DNA of 24,962 nt from JALOAP01 sp964632355 (GCA_964632355.1 CAZWBW010000037.1:1-24962), one strand, 5' to 3'. Positions 14,183 through 23,080 are shown, counted from the stretch's first letter. Numbers and translations are program-made. Notes: generated from the sequence alone by a model not told the origin.

Positions 14183-15586
14183 GTGATCCTTTCCCTATTC
14201 AGGCGCAAGGCGCGCCGCGCCGTACCCGAAGAATCGGTAGCACCGGCGCGCGCAGTCGCTCCGCCACAACCGCAGACGACCACCTCCGTCCCCGCCGCCG
14301 CGCCGGTCGCCGGCCACGCGGCAGCTCCCTCCGGGTCGAGCGCCCCTAAGCGCCGACGCCGGCGCGGCGGCCGGAAGACCTCCACTGCCACGACACAAGC
14401 CACGGGACGAAGCCGCGATACGCAGCCGGCTTCGCAACTTCCCCCAGCGAAAGCCCCCATTTCCGAAGCGTTCCGGGAGCTCGGTGTCGACGACACTGGA
14501 CTTGCAGCCATCGCCGCTCTCGGCTTCGAAACCCCCACCCCGATCCAGGCTGAAGCACTGCCGTTGCTGCTCGAAGGCGAAGATGTCGTCGGGCTGGCGC
14601 AGACGGGCACGGGCAAGACGCTCGCGTTCGGGCTGCCGCTCGCGCGCTCGATCGACCCTTCGCGCAATGAGACGCAAGCCATCGTGCTGGTGCCCACGCG
14701 GGAGCTGGCGAACCAGGTCCGCGAACTGATGGAGCACCTCGGGAAGTTCTACGGGTTCCGGGTCATCGGGCTCGTCGGCGGCCGCCGGGTTCGCAGCGAC
14801 CTCGCCGCGCTCGAAAAGGGCGGGCAGGTTATCGTCGGCACACCGGGCCGCATCATCGACCACCTTGAACGTGGAACGCTGTCGCTCCGGGATGTGCACT
14901 TCGCGGTGCTCGACGAGGCGGACCAGATGCTCGACATCGGGTTCGCGCCGGCCATTAACAAGATCCTGCGGATGACGCCGAAGGACCGGCAGACGGCGCT
15001 CTTCAGCGCGACGATGCCGGAAACGATCGGGCGGCTGGTGTACCGCTACATGCGCAACGCGCGGCATGTGGCGGTGGCCCCCGAACAGCGCACAGCGGAA
15101 GGCGTCCGGCAGATGTACTGCGAAGTCGCCGAGCGCGACAAGATCTTCGCCCTTCGGTACCTGTACGAGAACCGGAACCTCGGCCGGTCGCTCATCTTCC
15201 GGAACACCAAGATGGGTGTCGACCGGCTGACGCAGCAGATCCGCGAGGCGGGCGTTGGCGCGCGGGCGATTCACGGCGACCTGCGCCAGTCGGAACGCGA
15301 CCGGGTTATGAAGGATTTCCGCTCGGGTAAGCTCGAGTTCCTCATCGCCACGAACGTGGCGGCCCGCGGGCTCGATATCCCCGACGTCGAACACGTGATC
15401 AACTACGACGTGCCCCAGAACGCAGAGGAGTACATCCACCGCATCGGACGAACGGCGCGCGCCGGGAAGACCGGATACGCGGTGACGTTCGTGGGCGAAT
15501 GGGAGATCGACGACTGGGACCGCATCGTGAACGAGGTCGGCGCCGAGAACATCGAATACCTGGAGATGCCCGCGCGCTGGGATTAG
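14183..15586 (+). CDS. DEAD-box ATP-dependent RNA helicase
   Basis: Unwinds RNA duplexes in ribosome assembly, mRNA decay or cold adaptation. The 467 residues open with a basic, Ala/Pro-rich disordered region (1-90, with KRRRRRGGRK at 56-65). The helicase core then shows the Q motif GFETPTPIQ (114-122), motif I AQTGTGKT (139-146), Ia PTREL (171-175), TPGR (220-223), DEAD (244-247), SAT (275-277), and motif VI HRIGRTAR (419-426). It ends soon after the core (EYLEMPARWD), without the long basic C-terminus of CsdA or DbpA; the basic tract is N-terminal instead. The start is GTG with a weak GAGACGAG upstream. The annotation is firm; the paralogue type is not assigned. Confidence 0.95.
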   Translation: MILSLFRRKARRAVPEESVAPARAVAPPQPQTTTSVPAAAPVAGHAAAPSGSSAPKRRRRRGGRKTSTATTQATGRSRDTQPASQLPPAKAPISEAFRELGVDDTGLAAIAALGFETPTPIQAEALPLLLEGEDVVGLAQTGTGKTLAFGLPLARSIDPSRNETQAIVLVPTRELANQVRELMEHLGKFYGFRVIGLVGGRRVRSDLAALEKGGQVIVGTPGRIIDHLERGTLSLRDVHFAVLDEADQMLDIGFAPAINKILRMTPKDRQTALFSATMPETIGRLVYRYMRNARHVAVAPEQRTAEGVRQMYCEVAERDKIFALRYLYENRNLGRSLIFRNTKMGVDRLTQQIREAGVGARAIHGDLRQSERDRVMKDFRSGKLEFLIATNVAARGLDIPDVEHVINYDVPQNAEEYIHRIGRTARAGKTGYAVTFVGEWEIDDWDRIVNEVGAENIEYLEMPARWD

Positions 15587-15617
15587 TCGCGCGGGCGAAG
15601 CCCTGGGAATTGCGTAC

Positions 15618-15643
15618 GAACCCGGCTAACTTCGGCCGGGTTC
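15618..15643. terminator. Hairpin between convergent DEAD-box and GlsB-like genes
   Basis: GAACCCGGC (15618-15626), loop TAACTTCG, GCCGGGTTC (15635-15643): a perfect 9-bp stem followed by TCGTTTG on the plus strand. It overlaps the last codons of the convergent membrane-protein gene and lies 31 bases after the helicase stop, so it best serves the helicase. Confidence 0.65.
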
Positions 15644-15958
15644 TCGTTTGAGGAACAGGTCGGCGGCGAACGCCAGGATGACGGCGCCGACGAACGCGGG
15701 GATCAGTGCGATACCACCGATTTCCGGGCCAAGGTCGCCCAGGATCCAGCCACCGAGCCATGCGCCGAGCAGGCCCGCGACCACCGCCCCGAGCAGGCCG
15801 TAGGGCAGGTCGCCGGGAACGACGGCATCGGCGGCCCAGCCGACGAGGCCCGCAACCACCAGCGTGACGATGAGGCCGAGCAGGCTGACCGTGATCCACA
15901 CGCCGATCGCGAAGACCAGGAACAGCACGAGCGCGCCCAAGAACAGGATGAATGCCAT
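15626..15958 (-). CDS. GlsB/YeaQ/YmgE family stress-response membrane protein
   Basis: A 110-residue very hydrophobic protein of the transglycosylase-associated (GlsB/YeaQ/YmgE) family. These small inner-membrane proteins are linked to general stress, with no known reaction. Four hydrophobic segments cover almost the whole chain. The Gly-rich repeats typical of the family are present: VAGLVGWAADAVVPG (about 35-49), then GLLGAVVAGLLGAWLGGWILG. The ATG has AAGGAGA six bases upstream, a strong ribosome site. The 114-bp interval before it holds no gene; a short dyad GCGAT-T-ATCGC (15986-15996) is the only structure seen. It lies downstream of priA but appears to be transcribed on its own. Confidence 0.88.
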   Translation of the reverse strand: MAFILFLGALVLFLVFAIGVWITVSLLGLIVTLVVAGLVGWAADAVVPGDLPYGLLGAVVAGLLGAWLGGWILGDLGPEIGGIALIPAFVGAVILAFAADLFLKREPGRS

Positions 15959-16072
15959 ATGTCTCCTTCACCCCACCAAAGCCGTGCGATTATCGCGGTG
16001 GGCGTCCAACGCGAGAAACAGATCAGGCCGGGATTAGTCGCAAACGTGTAACAGACCCCGAAACGGCAGCGA

Positions 16073-18571
16073 CTACAGGAGGCTCGCCGGGTCGACATCG
16101 ATGGCCCAACCGTGGCCGAGCCGAATCTCGGCGACGAGCTCGGCGGGATGGCGGCCGCGCAGCAGGAGCTGCCAGCGGTACTCGCCGCGGACGCGCGAAA
16201 TGAACGCGGGTTGGGGGCCGAGCACGTCGGGTTCACCCCGGCCGGCAGCGTCGCGGCGCATGCGCAGTTCGGCGGCAACACGTGAGGCTTCCTGCAGGCC
16301 GTGTTCCCGGTTCTTATGTCGAAACACGAGCCGGACCAGCCGTGTGAAGGGCGGATAGCCCGCGCGCCGCCGGTGCGCGATCTCCTCTTCGAAGAAACTG
16401 CGGTAGTCGTGATTCGCGGCCGCGACGATGGGCGTGGCCTCCGGTTCGTACGTCTGGAAGAAGACGCGGCCCGGGCGGTCCCGGCGGCCAGCGCGGCCGG
16501 CGACCTGCGACAGGAGCTGGAACGTGCGCTCCTGGGCATGGTAGTCGGGCAGGCTAAGCCCGACGTCGGCATCGACCACGCCCACGACGGTCATCTGCGG
16601 GAGGTCGAGGCCTTTCGCGAGCATCTGGGTGCCCACGAGGATGTCGATTTCGCGCGCTTCGAGCGCCCGGACGATCGCCTCGTGGCTGCCCTTTCGTGAC
16701 GCAACATCGCTGTCCCAGCGGGCGACGCGGGCGCCCGGGAATACTCTCCGGGCCTCCTGCTCGATGCGTTGAGTGCCGACGCCGAAGGGCCGGTAGCGGG
16801 CGCTTTCGCACTTCGGACAGCGGTCGTCGAGGCGCTTGGTGCGGCCGCAGTGGTGGCAGCGCAGCAGCGCGCGCGTGGGGTCGGAGAGGTCGAGGCTGTA
16901 CGCCACCTCGCACGAGGTGCAGAGGGGCATGAACCCGCAATCGCGGCAGAGCATGAACCGGGCGGAGCCGCGACGGTTCACGAACAGGATGGACTGCTCG
17001 CCGTCTTCGAGCGCGCGGGCGATAGCGCGCTGGAGCGGGACGCTGAACACCGCGCGGTTGCCGGCCTTGAGCTCCTCGCGCATGTCGACGATCTCGATGT
17101 GGGGCATGACGCCGCGAGTCACGCCACCGTCGCCGGTGGGCGCGAGCCGCTCGGTGAGTTCGACTCTGCCGATGGCGCCCGTTTCGCTCAGGTGGTAGGT
17201 GACGACATCGGGCGTCGCGCTCCCGAGCACGAGAATGGCGCCGGTGAGGCGGCAGAGCTCGCGGGCGGCGTCGCGGGCGTGGTAGCGGGGCTGCGGGTCC
17301 GCCTGCTTGTAGCTCCACTCGTGCTCTTCGTCGAGCACCACGAGCCCGAGGTTTCGCACGGGCGCGAAGATGGCGCTCCGGGAGCCGATCACCAGCCGGG
17401 CGTCGCCGCGCTGGATGCGGTACCACTGGTCGTACAGTTCGCCCGTGCCGAGCCCCGAGTGCAGCACGGTCAGCGTGTCGCCGAAGCGTTCGCCGTAGCG
17501 GCGGATGGCCTGCGGTGTGAGCGAGATTTCGGGCACAAGGACGATCGCCCCCTGCCCGGCATCGAGCGTTCGCCGCACCAGGTCGAGGTACACCTCGGTC
17601 TTTCCGGAGCCGGTGACGCCGTGGATGAGCCACGTGCCGCGGCTGGACCAGATTCGATCGGCAGCTTCCTGTTGCGCTGGAGCGAGGACGAGGTCGGGCT
17701 TGGGGTCGAACCGCCAGCCGGCGAGCGGGTCGCGCTCGACGCGCTGTTGGTACTCCTCGACGAGCCCCTCGGATTCGAGCGAACGGAGGTGCGAGGGCAG
17801 CGCGCCCGTCGCTCGGACCTCGGCGAGCGGGACGTCCCGGCGTTCGAGCAGGAGGCGCAAGACCCGTGCGGCGATGGACCGCGGCGACTTTTGCTCGAAC
17901 TGCTCGGCGCGGGCTTTCGCGTCCGCGTCGGCGGCGATGAGCCGGACGCGCCGCTCCATGCGGGCCTGCGCTGCCGGGCGGGCGAGCCCCTGCACGACGG
18001 TGAGGTGGCCGTGCTGCTGCAGGCGGCGCAGCGTTTGCATCGAGACCTGGCCAACGGCTTCGCGGAGCTGGTCAACGGGCACCCGGCCGTGTTCGGCGAT
18101 GTACTGGAGGATCTTGCGGTCCTTCGGGTAGACGGGAAGCAGCGGGGGCACATCGACCGGCGACACCATCGTCACGGCCTTCTGCCCGTAACCGGCGGGG
18201 AGACATGTGGCGACGCAATCCCAGAGGGGCGCGAGGTAGGTGGCGCTCAGCCAGCGGGCCAGGGCGACGTGCGCAGCGTCGAGCACCGGCTCGGGGTCCG
18301 CGATAGCGTGGATAGGGCGGACCTCCTCGATCTCCGCCTGGTCGCGGAGTTCAAGGACGATGCCCTGGAGGATGCGCGAGCCGTAGGGGACGAAGACGGC
18401 CTGTCCCGGCGCGACCGTGAGTCCCTCCGGCACGGCGTAGGTGAACGCCATGCGCGTGGGCTGGCCGCTGTTGACCGCGACTTCGGCGTAGGCCACGGCA
18501 GGGGGCGCCGCATCAGGATGTGTTGTGCTCTGCACGCGCCAATCGTGCAGCGAGCGGGCGGTCGGCGACAA
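16073..18571 (-). CDS. priA: Primosomal protein N' (replication restart helicase PriA)
   Basis: Recognises stalled forks and reloads the replicative helicase through its 3'-5' helicase activity. In the 832 codons: the DNA-binding 3'BD region near the N-terminus (AYEVAV-like block reading YAEVAVNSGQPTRMAFTYAV), Walker A GVTGSGKT (318-325), DEEH (414-417), SAT (451-453), and a zinc region. All eight zinc cysteines are present (542, 545, 551, 554, 572, 575, 585, 588). Motifs near 600-700 include VGTQRIEQE, VGTQMLAKGLDLP and QVAGRAGR. The start is uncertain: TTG at 18571 lies four bases after the MFS stop, while an in-frame GTG at 18535 would remove 12 residues; neither has a good ribosome site. 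It is co-directional with and just downstream of the MFS gene. Confidence 0.96.
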   Translation of the reverse strand: MSPTARSLHDWRVQSTTHPDAAPPAVAYAEVAVNSGQPTRMAFTYAVPEGLTVAPGQAVFVPYGSRILQGIVLELRDQAEIEEVRPIHAIADPEPVLDAAHVALARWLSATYLAPLWDCVATCLPAGYGQKAVTMVSPVDVPPLLPVYPKDRKILQYIAEHGRVPVDQLREAVGQVSMQTLRRLQQHGHLTVVQGLARPAAQARMERRVRLIAADADAKARAEQFEQKSPRSIAARVLRLLLERRDVPLAEVRATGALPSHLRSLESEGLVEEYQQRVERDPLAGWRFDPKPDLVLAPAQQEAADRIWSSRGTWLIHGVTGSGKTEVYLDLVRRTLDAGQGAIVLVPEISLTPQAIRRYGERFGDTLTVLHSGLGTGELYDQWYRIQRGDARLVIGSRSAIFAPVRNLGLVVLDEEHEWSYKQADPQPRYHARDAARELCRLTGAILVLGSATPDVVTYHLSETGAIGRVELTERLAPTGDGGVTRGVMPHIEIVDMREELKAGNRAVFSVPLQRAIARALEDGEQSILFVNRRGSARFMLCRDCGFMPLCTSCEVAYSLDLSDPTRALLRCHHCGRTKRLDDRCPKCESARYRPFGVGTQRIEQEARRVFPGARVARWDSDVASRKGSHEAIVRALEAREIDILVGTQMLAKGLDLPQMTVVGVVDADVGLSLPDYHAQERTFQLLSQVAGRAGRRDRPGRVFFQTYEPEATPIVAAANHDYRSFFEEEIAHRRRAGYPPFTRLVRLVFRHKNREHGLQEASRVAAELRMRRDAAGRGEPDVLGPQPAFISRVRGEYRWQLLLRGRHPAELVAEIRLGHGWAIDVDPASLL

Positions 18572-18574
18572 ACG

Positions 18575-19840
18575 TCAGGCGCCGCCGGCGGTCCCGGAGT
18601 CGGCGGGGCGGGGCTGCGGAACGGGCTGCGGGGGCGATTCGCCCTCGCGCGGCGCTTCGGCCACGAGCTCGGAGGTTGCCAGCCCGCGGGTGAGCCCGAG
18701 GAAGATGGGCGCGCCCAGCGCGATGGCGGCGCCGCTGAAGTAGAAGGCCGCCGGCGTACTAAACATGTTCACGAACACGCCGCCGAGCACCGACCCGGCC
18801 ACGATGCCGATGCCGTTCCCGGCGGAGCCGAGCCCGAGCACGGTTCCCATGCCGACACGTCGCCCGGCCACCACCTGGATGGCGCTGGCGGCGACCTGCG
18901 AAAGCGAGTGCATCGCGCCCATCATGAAGAGCACCGCGACGATGAGCGGGTAGATGGTGACGAGCCCGAGCGTGAACAGCATCATGCCGAGCCCGAGAAC
19001 GCCAATCGCGACCAGCCGGCGCCGTTCGAACCGGTCGGCAACGCGGCCGAATATGGGCTGGGCGAAACCGCCCGTGAGGTCCTGGGTAGAGAAGGCGAGG
19101 CCGACGAGGGTCGGGCTCACGCCGATGTCGTCTTCGAGGCGAAGGCCCAGGAAGCTGAGCGAGGCGCCGAACGAGAGGGAGATCAGCGCCATGTGGATGG
19201 TGAGTGCCAGCACCAGCCGGTCCTGGAGCGCGACCCGGAAGGGGACGCGCACGGGCTCGGCGGGTTCGGACCAGTGGCGTTCGCGAACCGGCTGCTTCTT
19301 CGGGAGGGCGAACACGACCACCGCCGCGGAGGCGCCCATCATCAGCGCCATGGAGATGAACACCGCATCGAACCCGATGGCCTGGCGAATAAGACCGGCG
19401 ACCAGCGGACCCGAGCCGAAGCCGATGACATCGGCGGTGGCGAAGACGCCGAACCACCGCCCTTCGTGGCCCCGGGGCGTCATATCGCCGACGTAAGCGC
19501 GGGCGACGGAGAAGATCATGCTCGTGCCGAGGCCGCTGAAGGCGCGAAACCCGATGACCTGTACGAAGCTGCCAGCCGTCAGGTAGCCGAGCGCCGCGAT
19601 CATATAGATGAGCAGGCCCGCGATGATGAAGGGCTTGCGGGGGTAGCGGTCGGAGAGGCGTCCAACGATGGGCCCGCAAATCGTCTGGACGATGGCGAAC
19701 GCGGAGAACGTGAGCCCCAGCCAGATTCCATTCGCGCCCAGTTGTTCGGCGTAGACGGGCAGGAGCGGGCTCACCATGGAAATGCCCATAGTCGCCACGA
19801 ATACGGCGGTATAGAGCGCGATGAAGGGCCGGGAAAGCAT
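18575..19840 (-). CDS. MFS transporter
   Basis: A 421-residue secondary transporter of the inner membrane with about twelve hydrophobic helices in two halves. The loop between helices 2 and 3 carries the MFS motif GPIVGRLSDRYPRKPFI (about 57-73), and the second half has a matching GRVADRFERRRLVAIG. Helix 4 reads FRAFSGLGTSMIFSVARAYVGD, close to sugar/drug-type MFS proteins. The central loop (about 184-205) is charged (KKQPVRERHWSEP). The last 30 residues are Pro-rich. The substrate is not inferable. PriA follows within a few bases, so the two share a transcript. A TAGGCT box nine bases before the ATG could be part of the promoter. Confidence 0.92.
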   Translation of the reverse strand: MLSRPFIALYTAVFVATMGISMVSPLLPVYAEQLGANGIWLGLTFSAFAIVQTICGPIVGRLSDRYPRKPFIIAGLLIYMIAALGYLTAGSFVQVIGFRAFSGLGTSMIFSVARAYVGDMTPRGHEGRWFGVFATADVIGFGSGPLVAGLIRQAIGFDAVFISMALMMGASAAVVVFALPKKQPVRERHWSEPAEPVRVPFRVALQDRLVLALTIHMALISLSFGASLSFLGLRLEDDIGVSPTLVGLAFSTQDLTGGFAQPIFGRVADRFERRRLVAIGVLGLGMMLFTLGLVTIYPLIVAVLFMMGAMHSLSQVAASAIQVVAGRRVGMGTVLGLGSAGNGIGIVAGSVLGGVFVNMFSTPAAFYFSGAAIALGAPIFLGLTRGLATSELVAEAPREGESPPQPVPQPRPADSGTAGGA

Positions 19841-19886
19841 GTGGTACCGAGCCTACCTCACGTTTTCCTTTCGCGGGGGGCGAAAT

Positions 19887-19914
19887 GGCCCCAGTGGGGG
19901 CCCGTTGATACACT
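19887..19914 (+). promoter_or_regulatory. Putative promoter of the amidohydrolase operon, with a palindrome at -35
   Basis: TACACT (19909-19914) lies 33 bases before the GTG at 19948 and resembles the TATACT at 5612. Where a -35 should be there is an inverted repeat, GGCCCC-AGTG-GGGGCC (19887-19902), but no -35-like hexamer. This may mark an operator or activator site; position is the only evidence. Confidence 0.3.
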
Positions 19915-19947
19915 CGCCAATGACGCAGCGCATCGGGTGCCCATAAC

Positions 19948-20829
19948 GTGAAGATCTTCGACGTCCACATCCACTACCCCCGGAACTGGGAGAACCTCGA
20001 GGAAGACACCGCGCCGATGGTCGACCGGCTGGCCGAAGTGGCTTCGGCGGCGGGCATCACCAAGGGATGCCTCCTCATTGGTGGGCGGTTCGGGCCGAGC
20101 TACGAGCGCGGCATCGAAGTGGCGTCGAAGTACAGCGAGCTCTTCATCCCCGTGGCCGTTATCGACCCGGAGGTCATCGACGGCGAGGGCGTGCAGCGGC
20201 TGTACGACATGGGGTACCGGGGGCTGAAGCTCATCGGCGTCGCGCGGCCCTACGACGAGCCGGACTACATGTCCGCCTATGCGAAGGCGGAAGAGTTGCA
20301 GATGCCCATCCTGTTCCACATGGGCGTCATCGGCGGCGGGCTGGACTATTCGATCACCCACCCGCGGCGCGATGCGGCGGCGGCGCAGGCGTACCAGCGC
20401 TGGCTCGCGATGCTCGACCGGATGCCGTCGCGCGATGTTTCGGCGACGCGCATGAGCCCGCTCCACCTGGACACCATCGCGAACCGGTTCCCGCGGCTAA
20501 AGATCATCGGGGCGCACCTGGGGAACCAGGGGAACTATGACTACGCTGCGTCGGTCGCGCGCTGGCGCCACAACGTGTACTTCGACATGTCGGGCGGCGA
20601 GACGATCGAACGACACGCGATCGAGCGGAAGCTGATCGGCACGGAGTTCGGCATCGAAAAGCTGGTGTGGGGCAGCGACTGCGACATGGACCAGATTCGC
20701 AACCACATCAACCGGTTCGAGGCGATGTACGACCTGCTCGAACTGACGGACGACGAGCGGGAGCGCCTCTGGTGGCGGAACGCGGCCGAAATCTACGGCC
20801 TGGAAACGCCAACCTTCGCGGAGGAGTAA
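19948..20829 (+). CDS. Amidohydrolase-2 family metal-dependent hydrolase
   Basis: A 293-residue TIM-barrel enzyme of the PF04909 type, which includes hydrolases and decarboxylases such as ACMSD; the substrate is unknown. Likely metal ligands are His7 and His9 (FDVHIHY), His124 (ILFHMG), His190 (IIGAHLG) and Asp244 (WGSDCDMDQI). The segment DMGYRGLKLIGVARPYDEPDY (87-107) is typical of the family. The start is GTG (19948); the only purine-rich stretch before it is distant, so translation initiation is weakly supported. It opens an apparent three-gene operon: the next gene begins one base after its TAA. Confidence 0.88.
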   Translation: MKIFDVHIHYPRNWENLEEDTAPMVDRLAEVASAAGITKGCLLIGGRFGPSYERGIEVASKYSELFIPVAVIDPEVIDGEGVQRLYDMGYRGLKLIGVARPYDEPDYMSAYAKAEELQMPILFHMGVIGGGLDYSITHPRRDAAAAQAYQRWLAMLDRMPSRDVSATRMSPLHLDTIANRFPRLKIIGAHLGNQGNYDYAASVARWRHNVYFDMSGGETIERHAIERKLIGTEFGIEKLVWGSDCDMDQIRNHINRFEAMYDLLELTDDERERLWWRNAAEIYGLETPTFAEE

Positions 20830-20830
20830 C

Positions 20831-21622
20831 CTGGCAGCCCAGAACCTGGCCGCGCGAACCAGCGCAAGCGGTACGGCGCGCGCCGTCCTGCTGACCGCCG
20901 TCACGTACGCGGGCCTTGTCGCCTACCTGGGCATCCGCCCGACACAGCACTGGATCGCGTGGCTGGTGGCGGTGCTCGCGGCGCTCGGGGTGGATGGCAT
21001 CGTGCGTTCGCACCCCCGGTGGCGGGACGATGCGCCACACGCCTCGGCGGTATTCCTGTTCCTGCCGGGGTTGTCGGTGCTCGGCGGCGCGCTGTTCATC
21101 GAACACGCTGTCGACGGGTACGCGCGGCCGCTCGCGGCGCTGATCCCGGGGCTCGGCATCGGCCTCATCGCGATGGGCGAGTACTACACAGTCGACTACG
21201 GGTCGCGGCTCTACGGCACGATGCGCCTGATACTCGCGGTCGCGACGTATCTGACCGCGTTCGCGCTCTACACCGTCATTTTCGTAAGCGACGTACCGCT
21301 CGCGCTCGAGGGCCTGCTGGTCGGGCTCGTGAGCATGGCGCTTTCGATGGAGCTCCTGCGCGAGAGCCAGCTGCTCGGGCCAAGTTCGCTGCTGGTAGGG
21401 CTGGCGATCGGTATTTCGCTGGCCGAACTGCGAGTTGCGCTGTACTTCTTCCCGCTCGACGGTCTGCTGGCCGGCGCCCTGTTGATCATCGGGTTCTATC
21501 TCGCGACCGGGTTCGTGCATCACCTGCTCGACCACGACCTTGAGTGGTCGACGACGCTGGAGTACCTGGTCGTGGCGGCGGTGGGCACGGCTGCCGTGGT
21601 CGTGACCCGCGTGTTCGTGTAA
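20831..21622 (+). CDS. Multi-pass membrane protein with probable CTG start
   Basis: A protein of about 263 residues with seven or eight hydrophobic segments and no family I can name firmly. The earliest ordinary start in frame is GTG 20966, but the 45 codons before it keep strong G/C third-position bias. They encode a clear first membrane helix (ARAVLLTAVTYAGLVAYLGI), so the true start is upstream. No ATG, GTG or TTG occurs there. CTG at 20831 follows GGAGG by six to seven bases and comes one base after the amidohydrolase stop, so it is the best start. Polar pieces include HPRWRDDAPH between helices and HHLLDHDLEWS near the C-terminus. It lies between amidohydrolase and exonuclease III in one operon; its role is unknown. 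Confidence 0.7.
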   Translation: MAAQNLAARTSASGTARAVLLTAVTYAGLVAYLGIRPTQHWIAWLVAVLAALGVDGIVRSHPRWRDDAPHASAVFLFLPGLSVLGGALFIEHAVDGYARPLAALIPGLGIGLIAMGEYYTVDYGSRLYGTMRLILAVATYLTAFALYTVIFVSDVPLALEGLLVGLVSMALSMELLRESQLLGPSSLLVGLAIGISLAELRVALYFFPLDGLLAGALLIIGFYLATGFVHHLLDHDLEWSTTLEYLVVAAVGTAAVVVTRVFV

Positions 21623-21632
21623 GAAGGTAGGC

Positions 21633-22424
21633 GTGGCGACCCTCAGAATTTCGACCTGGAACGTGAATGGGCTGCGCGCGTCGCTCAAGACGGGCGACGT
21701 GCAGAAGTGGCTCGAAACATCGAAGCCCGACATCGTCGGTATGCAGGAAGTGAAGGCGACCGAGGACCAGGTAGACGCTTCGGCGTGGACGGACCTCGGG
21801 TATTCGGCGACGTGGCACTGCGCCGAACGCGCCGGGTACAGCGGTGTGCTGCTCCTCACGAAGCCGGAGCCGACGGCAGTGCAGTGCGGGCTGGGGATCG
21901 AAGAGTTCGACCGCGAAGGCCGCGTGATCCAGGCGGAGTACCCGTGGTTCACGCTCATCACCGCCTACTTCCCGAACGGCGGCAACAAGGGCGTACGGCT
22001 GCCATACAAGCACGCGTTCTACGAAGCGTTCCTCGAACACGTCGATCGGCTGCGGGCGGCCGGGAAGTCCGTGATCTTCATGGGCGACCTGAACGTCGCG
22101 CACACCGAGATGGACGTCGCGCGGCCCGAGGAGGCGCTGAAGGGCACCGGGTTCCTCCCGGAGGAGCGGGCGTGGATTGACCGGCTGCTCGAACGCGGGT
22201 ACGTGGACACCTTCCGGGCGCTGCACCCGGACGAGCGCGACGCGTACACGTACTGGGACGCATGGCGCGACCGGCGGGCGCGGAACGTGGGCTGGCGCAT
22301 CGACTACATCTGGGTGACGCCCGAGTTGCTGCCGTCGGTGAAGGCAGCGTTCCACGAGACGCAGGTGTTCAGCTCGGACCACTGCCCGGTAACGATCGAC
22401 CTGGAAATCCCTGGCGAGGGATAG
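21633..22424 (+). CDS. xthA: Exodeoxyribonuclease III (AP endonuclease)
   Basis: A DNA-repair enzyme that cuts at abasic sites and trims 3' ends; it acts in base excision repair. The 263 residues match the family closely. Key residues: Asn12 (TWNVNGLRA), Glu39 (MQEVK, metal ligand), Asp152 and Asn154 (GDLNVAH), Asp224 (WRIDYIW), and the catalytic Asp249-His250 pair (SSDHCP). The start is GTG at 21633, preceded by AAGGTAGGC. It sits ten bases after the membrane-protein stop and is the last gene of the operon. The 128 bp that follow contain no gene; only the ribosome site of the hemerythrin gene is recognisable. Confidence 0.96.
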   Translation: MATLRISTWNVNGLRASLKTGDVQKWLETSKPDIVGMQEVKATEDQVDASAWTDLGYSATWHCAERAGYSGVLLLTKPEPTAVQCGLGIEEFDREGRVIQAEYPWFTLITAYFPNGGNKGVRLPYKHAFYEAFLEHVDRLRAAGKSVIFMGDLNVAHTEMDVARPEEALKGTGFLPEERAWIDRLLERGYVDTFRALHPDERDAYTYWDAWRDRRARNVGWRIDYIWVTPELLPSVKAAFHETQVFSSDHCPVTIDLEIPGEG

Positions 22425-22552
22425 CCGAGGAAACTCGCACGCTGGACTTGCGACGGCGGCGCAATCCGGTCGCCAGCACCGTTCGTCTTTCGCAACCGTG
22501 GTCCCCGCATGCTCACAGGAACGGCGCATTTCGCCGAACTGGAGGTGCATGG

Positions 22553-23032
22553 ATGGCCGCTGCCAAAGATGCGATTAAGTTACTGAAAGACGATCACAAC
22601 TCGGTAAAGAAGCTCTTCAAGGACTTCGAAAAGGCGAGCGGGAAGAAGAAGCTCGACATCGCCCGCCAGACCCTCATCGAACTCCAGGCCCACGCGAAGA
22701 TCGAAGAAGAGATCTTCTACCCGAAGTACCTGGAGATGACCAAAGACGAAGAACTCACCGCCGAGGCGGAAGAAGAACACCACGTCGCCGAAGTGCTGAT
22801 GGAAGAGCTGACGGAAATGCTCTCGTCATCGGAAACCGATGTGCATTTCGATGCGAAGTACATGGTGATGGCCGAAAGCGTGAAACATCACATCGAGGAA
22901 GAAGAAGGCGAGATGTTTCCGAAGGCCGAGAAGAAGATGGACAAGGAACTGCTCAAGGAGCTTGGCGAGGAGATGATCCAGCGCCGCGAGCAAGTCGTCG
23001 CGGAGCTCGACAAGCAGCTCGCGAAGGTCTAG
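22553..23032 (+). CDS. Hemerythrin HHE-domain protein
   Basis: A 159-residue four-helix bundle protein expected to bind a di-iron centre; relatives sense or carry oxygen, or resist oxidative and nitrosative stress. Candidate ligands are His15 (LLKDDHNSVKK), His47 and Glu51 (AHAKIEEEIFYP), His76 or 77 (EEEHHVAE), and His112 or 113 with Glu117 (VKHHIEEEEGEMFP). The C-terminal 40 residues form a charged helix. The ATG at 22553 is chosen because GGAGG ends seven bases before it. An open frame extends further upstream, but those codons are not coding-like. The gene has its own ribosome site and a strong terminator, and converges on a UspA-like gene. Confidence 0.93.
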   Translation: MAAAKDAIKLLKDDHNSVKKLFKDFEKASGKKKLDIARQTLIELQAHAKIEEEIFYPKYLEMTKDEELTAEAEEEHHVAEVLMEELTEMLSSSETDVHFDAKYMVMAESVKHHIEEEEGEMFPKAEKKMDKELLKELGEEMIQRREQVVAELDKQLAKV

Positions 23033-23052
23033 CCGTTCGCTCGAACCACGAA

Positions 23053-23080
23053 ACGGGCCTCCCCTGGAGGGGAGGCCCGT
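23053..23080. terminator. Strong intrinsic terminator between convergent genes
   Basis: ACGGGCCTCCCC (23053-23064), loop TGGA, GGGGAGGCCCGT (23069-23080): a perfect 12-bp stem, followed on the plus strand by TGTGTTTT. It lies 20 bases after the hemerythrin stop and 21 bases from the convergent UspA-like stop. Confidence 0.85.

Noticed and set aside
14195..15439. 414-codon minus-strand frame opposite the DEAD-box gene
   Set aside because: Antisense shadow of a gene with all DEAD-box motifs.
16769..19951. 1060-codon plus-strand open frame across priA and the MFS gene
   Set aside because: It is antisense to two certain genes. Long empty frames are expected opposite high-GC coding sequence, and the translation is low-complexity with no motif.
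22262..22552. Upstream extension of the hemerythrin reading frame
   Set aside because: It overlaps xthA in another frame, and the ATG at 22553 has a perfectly spaced GGAGG.
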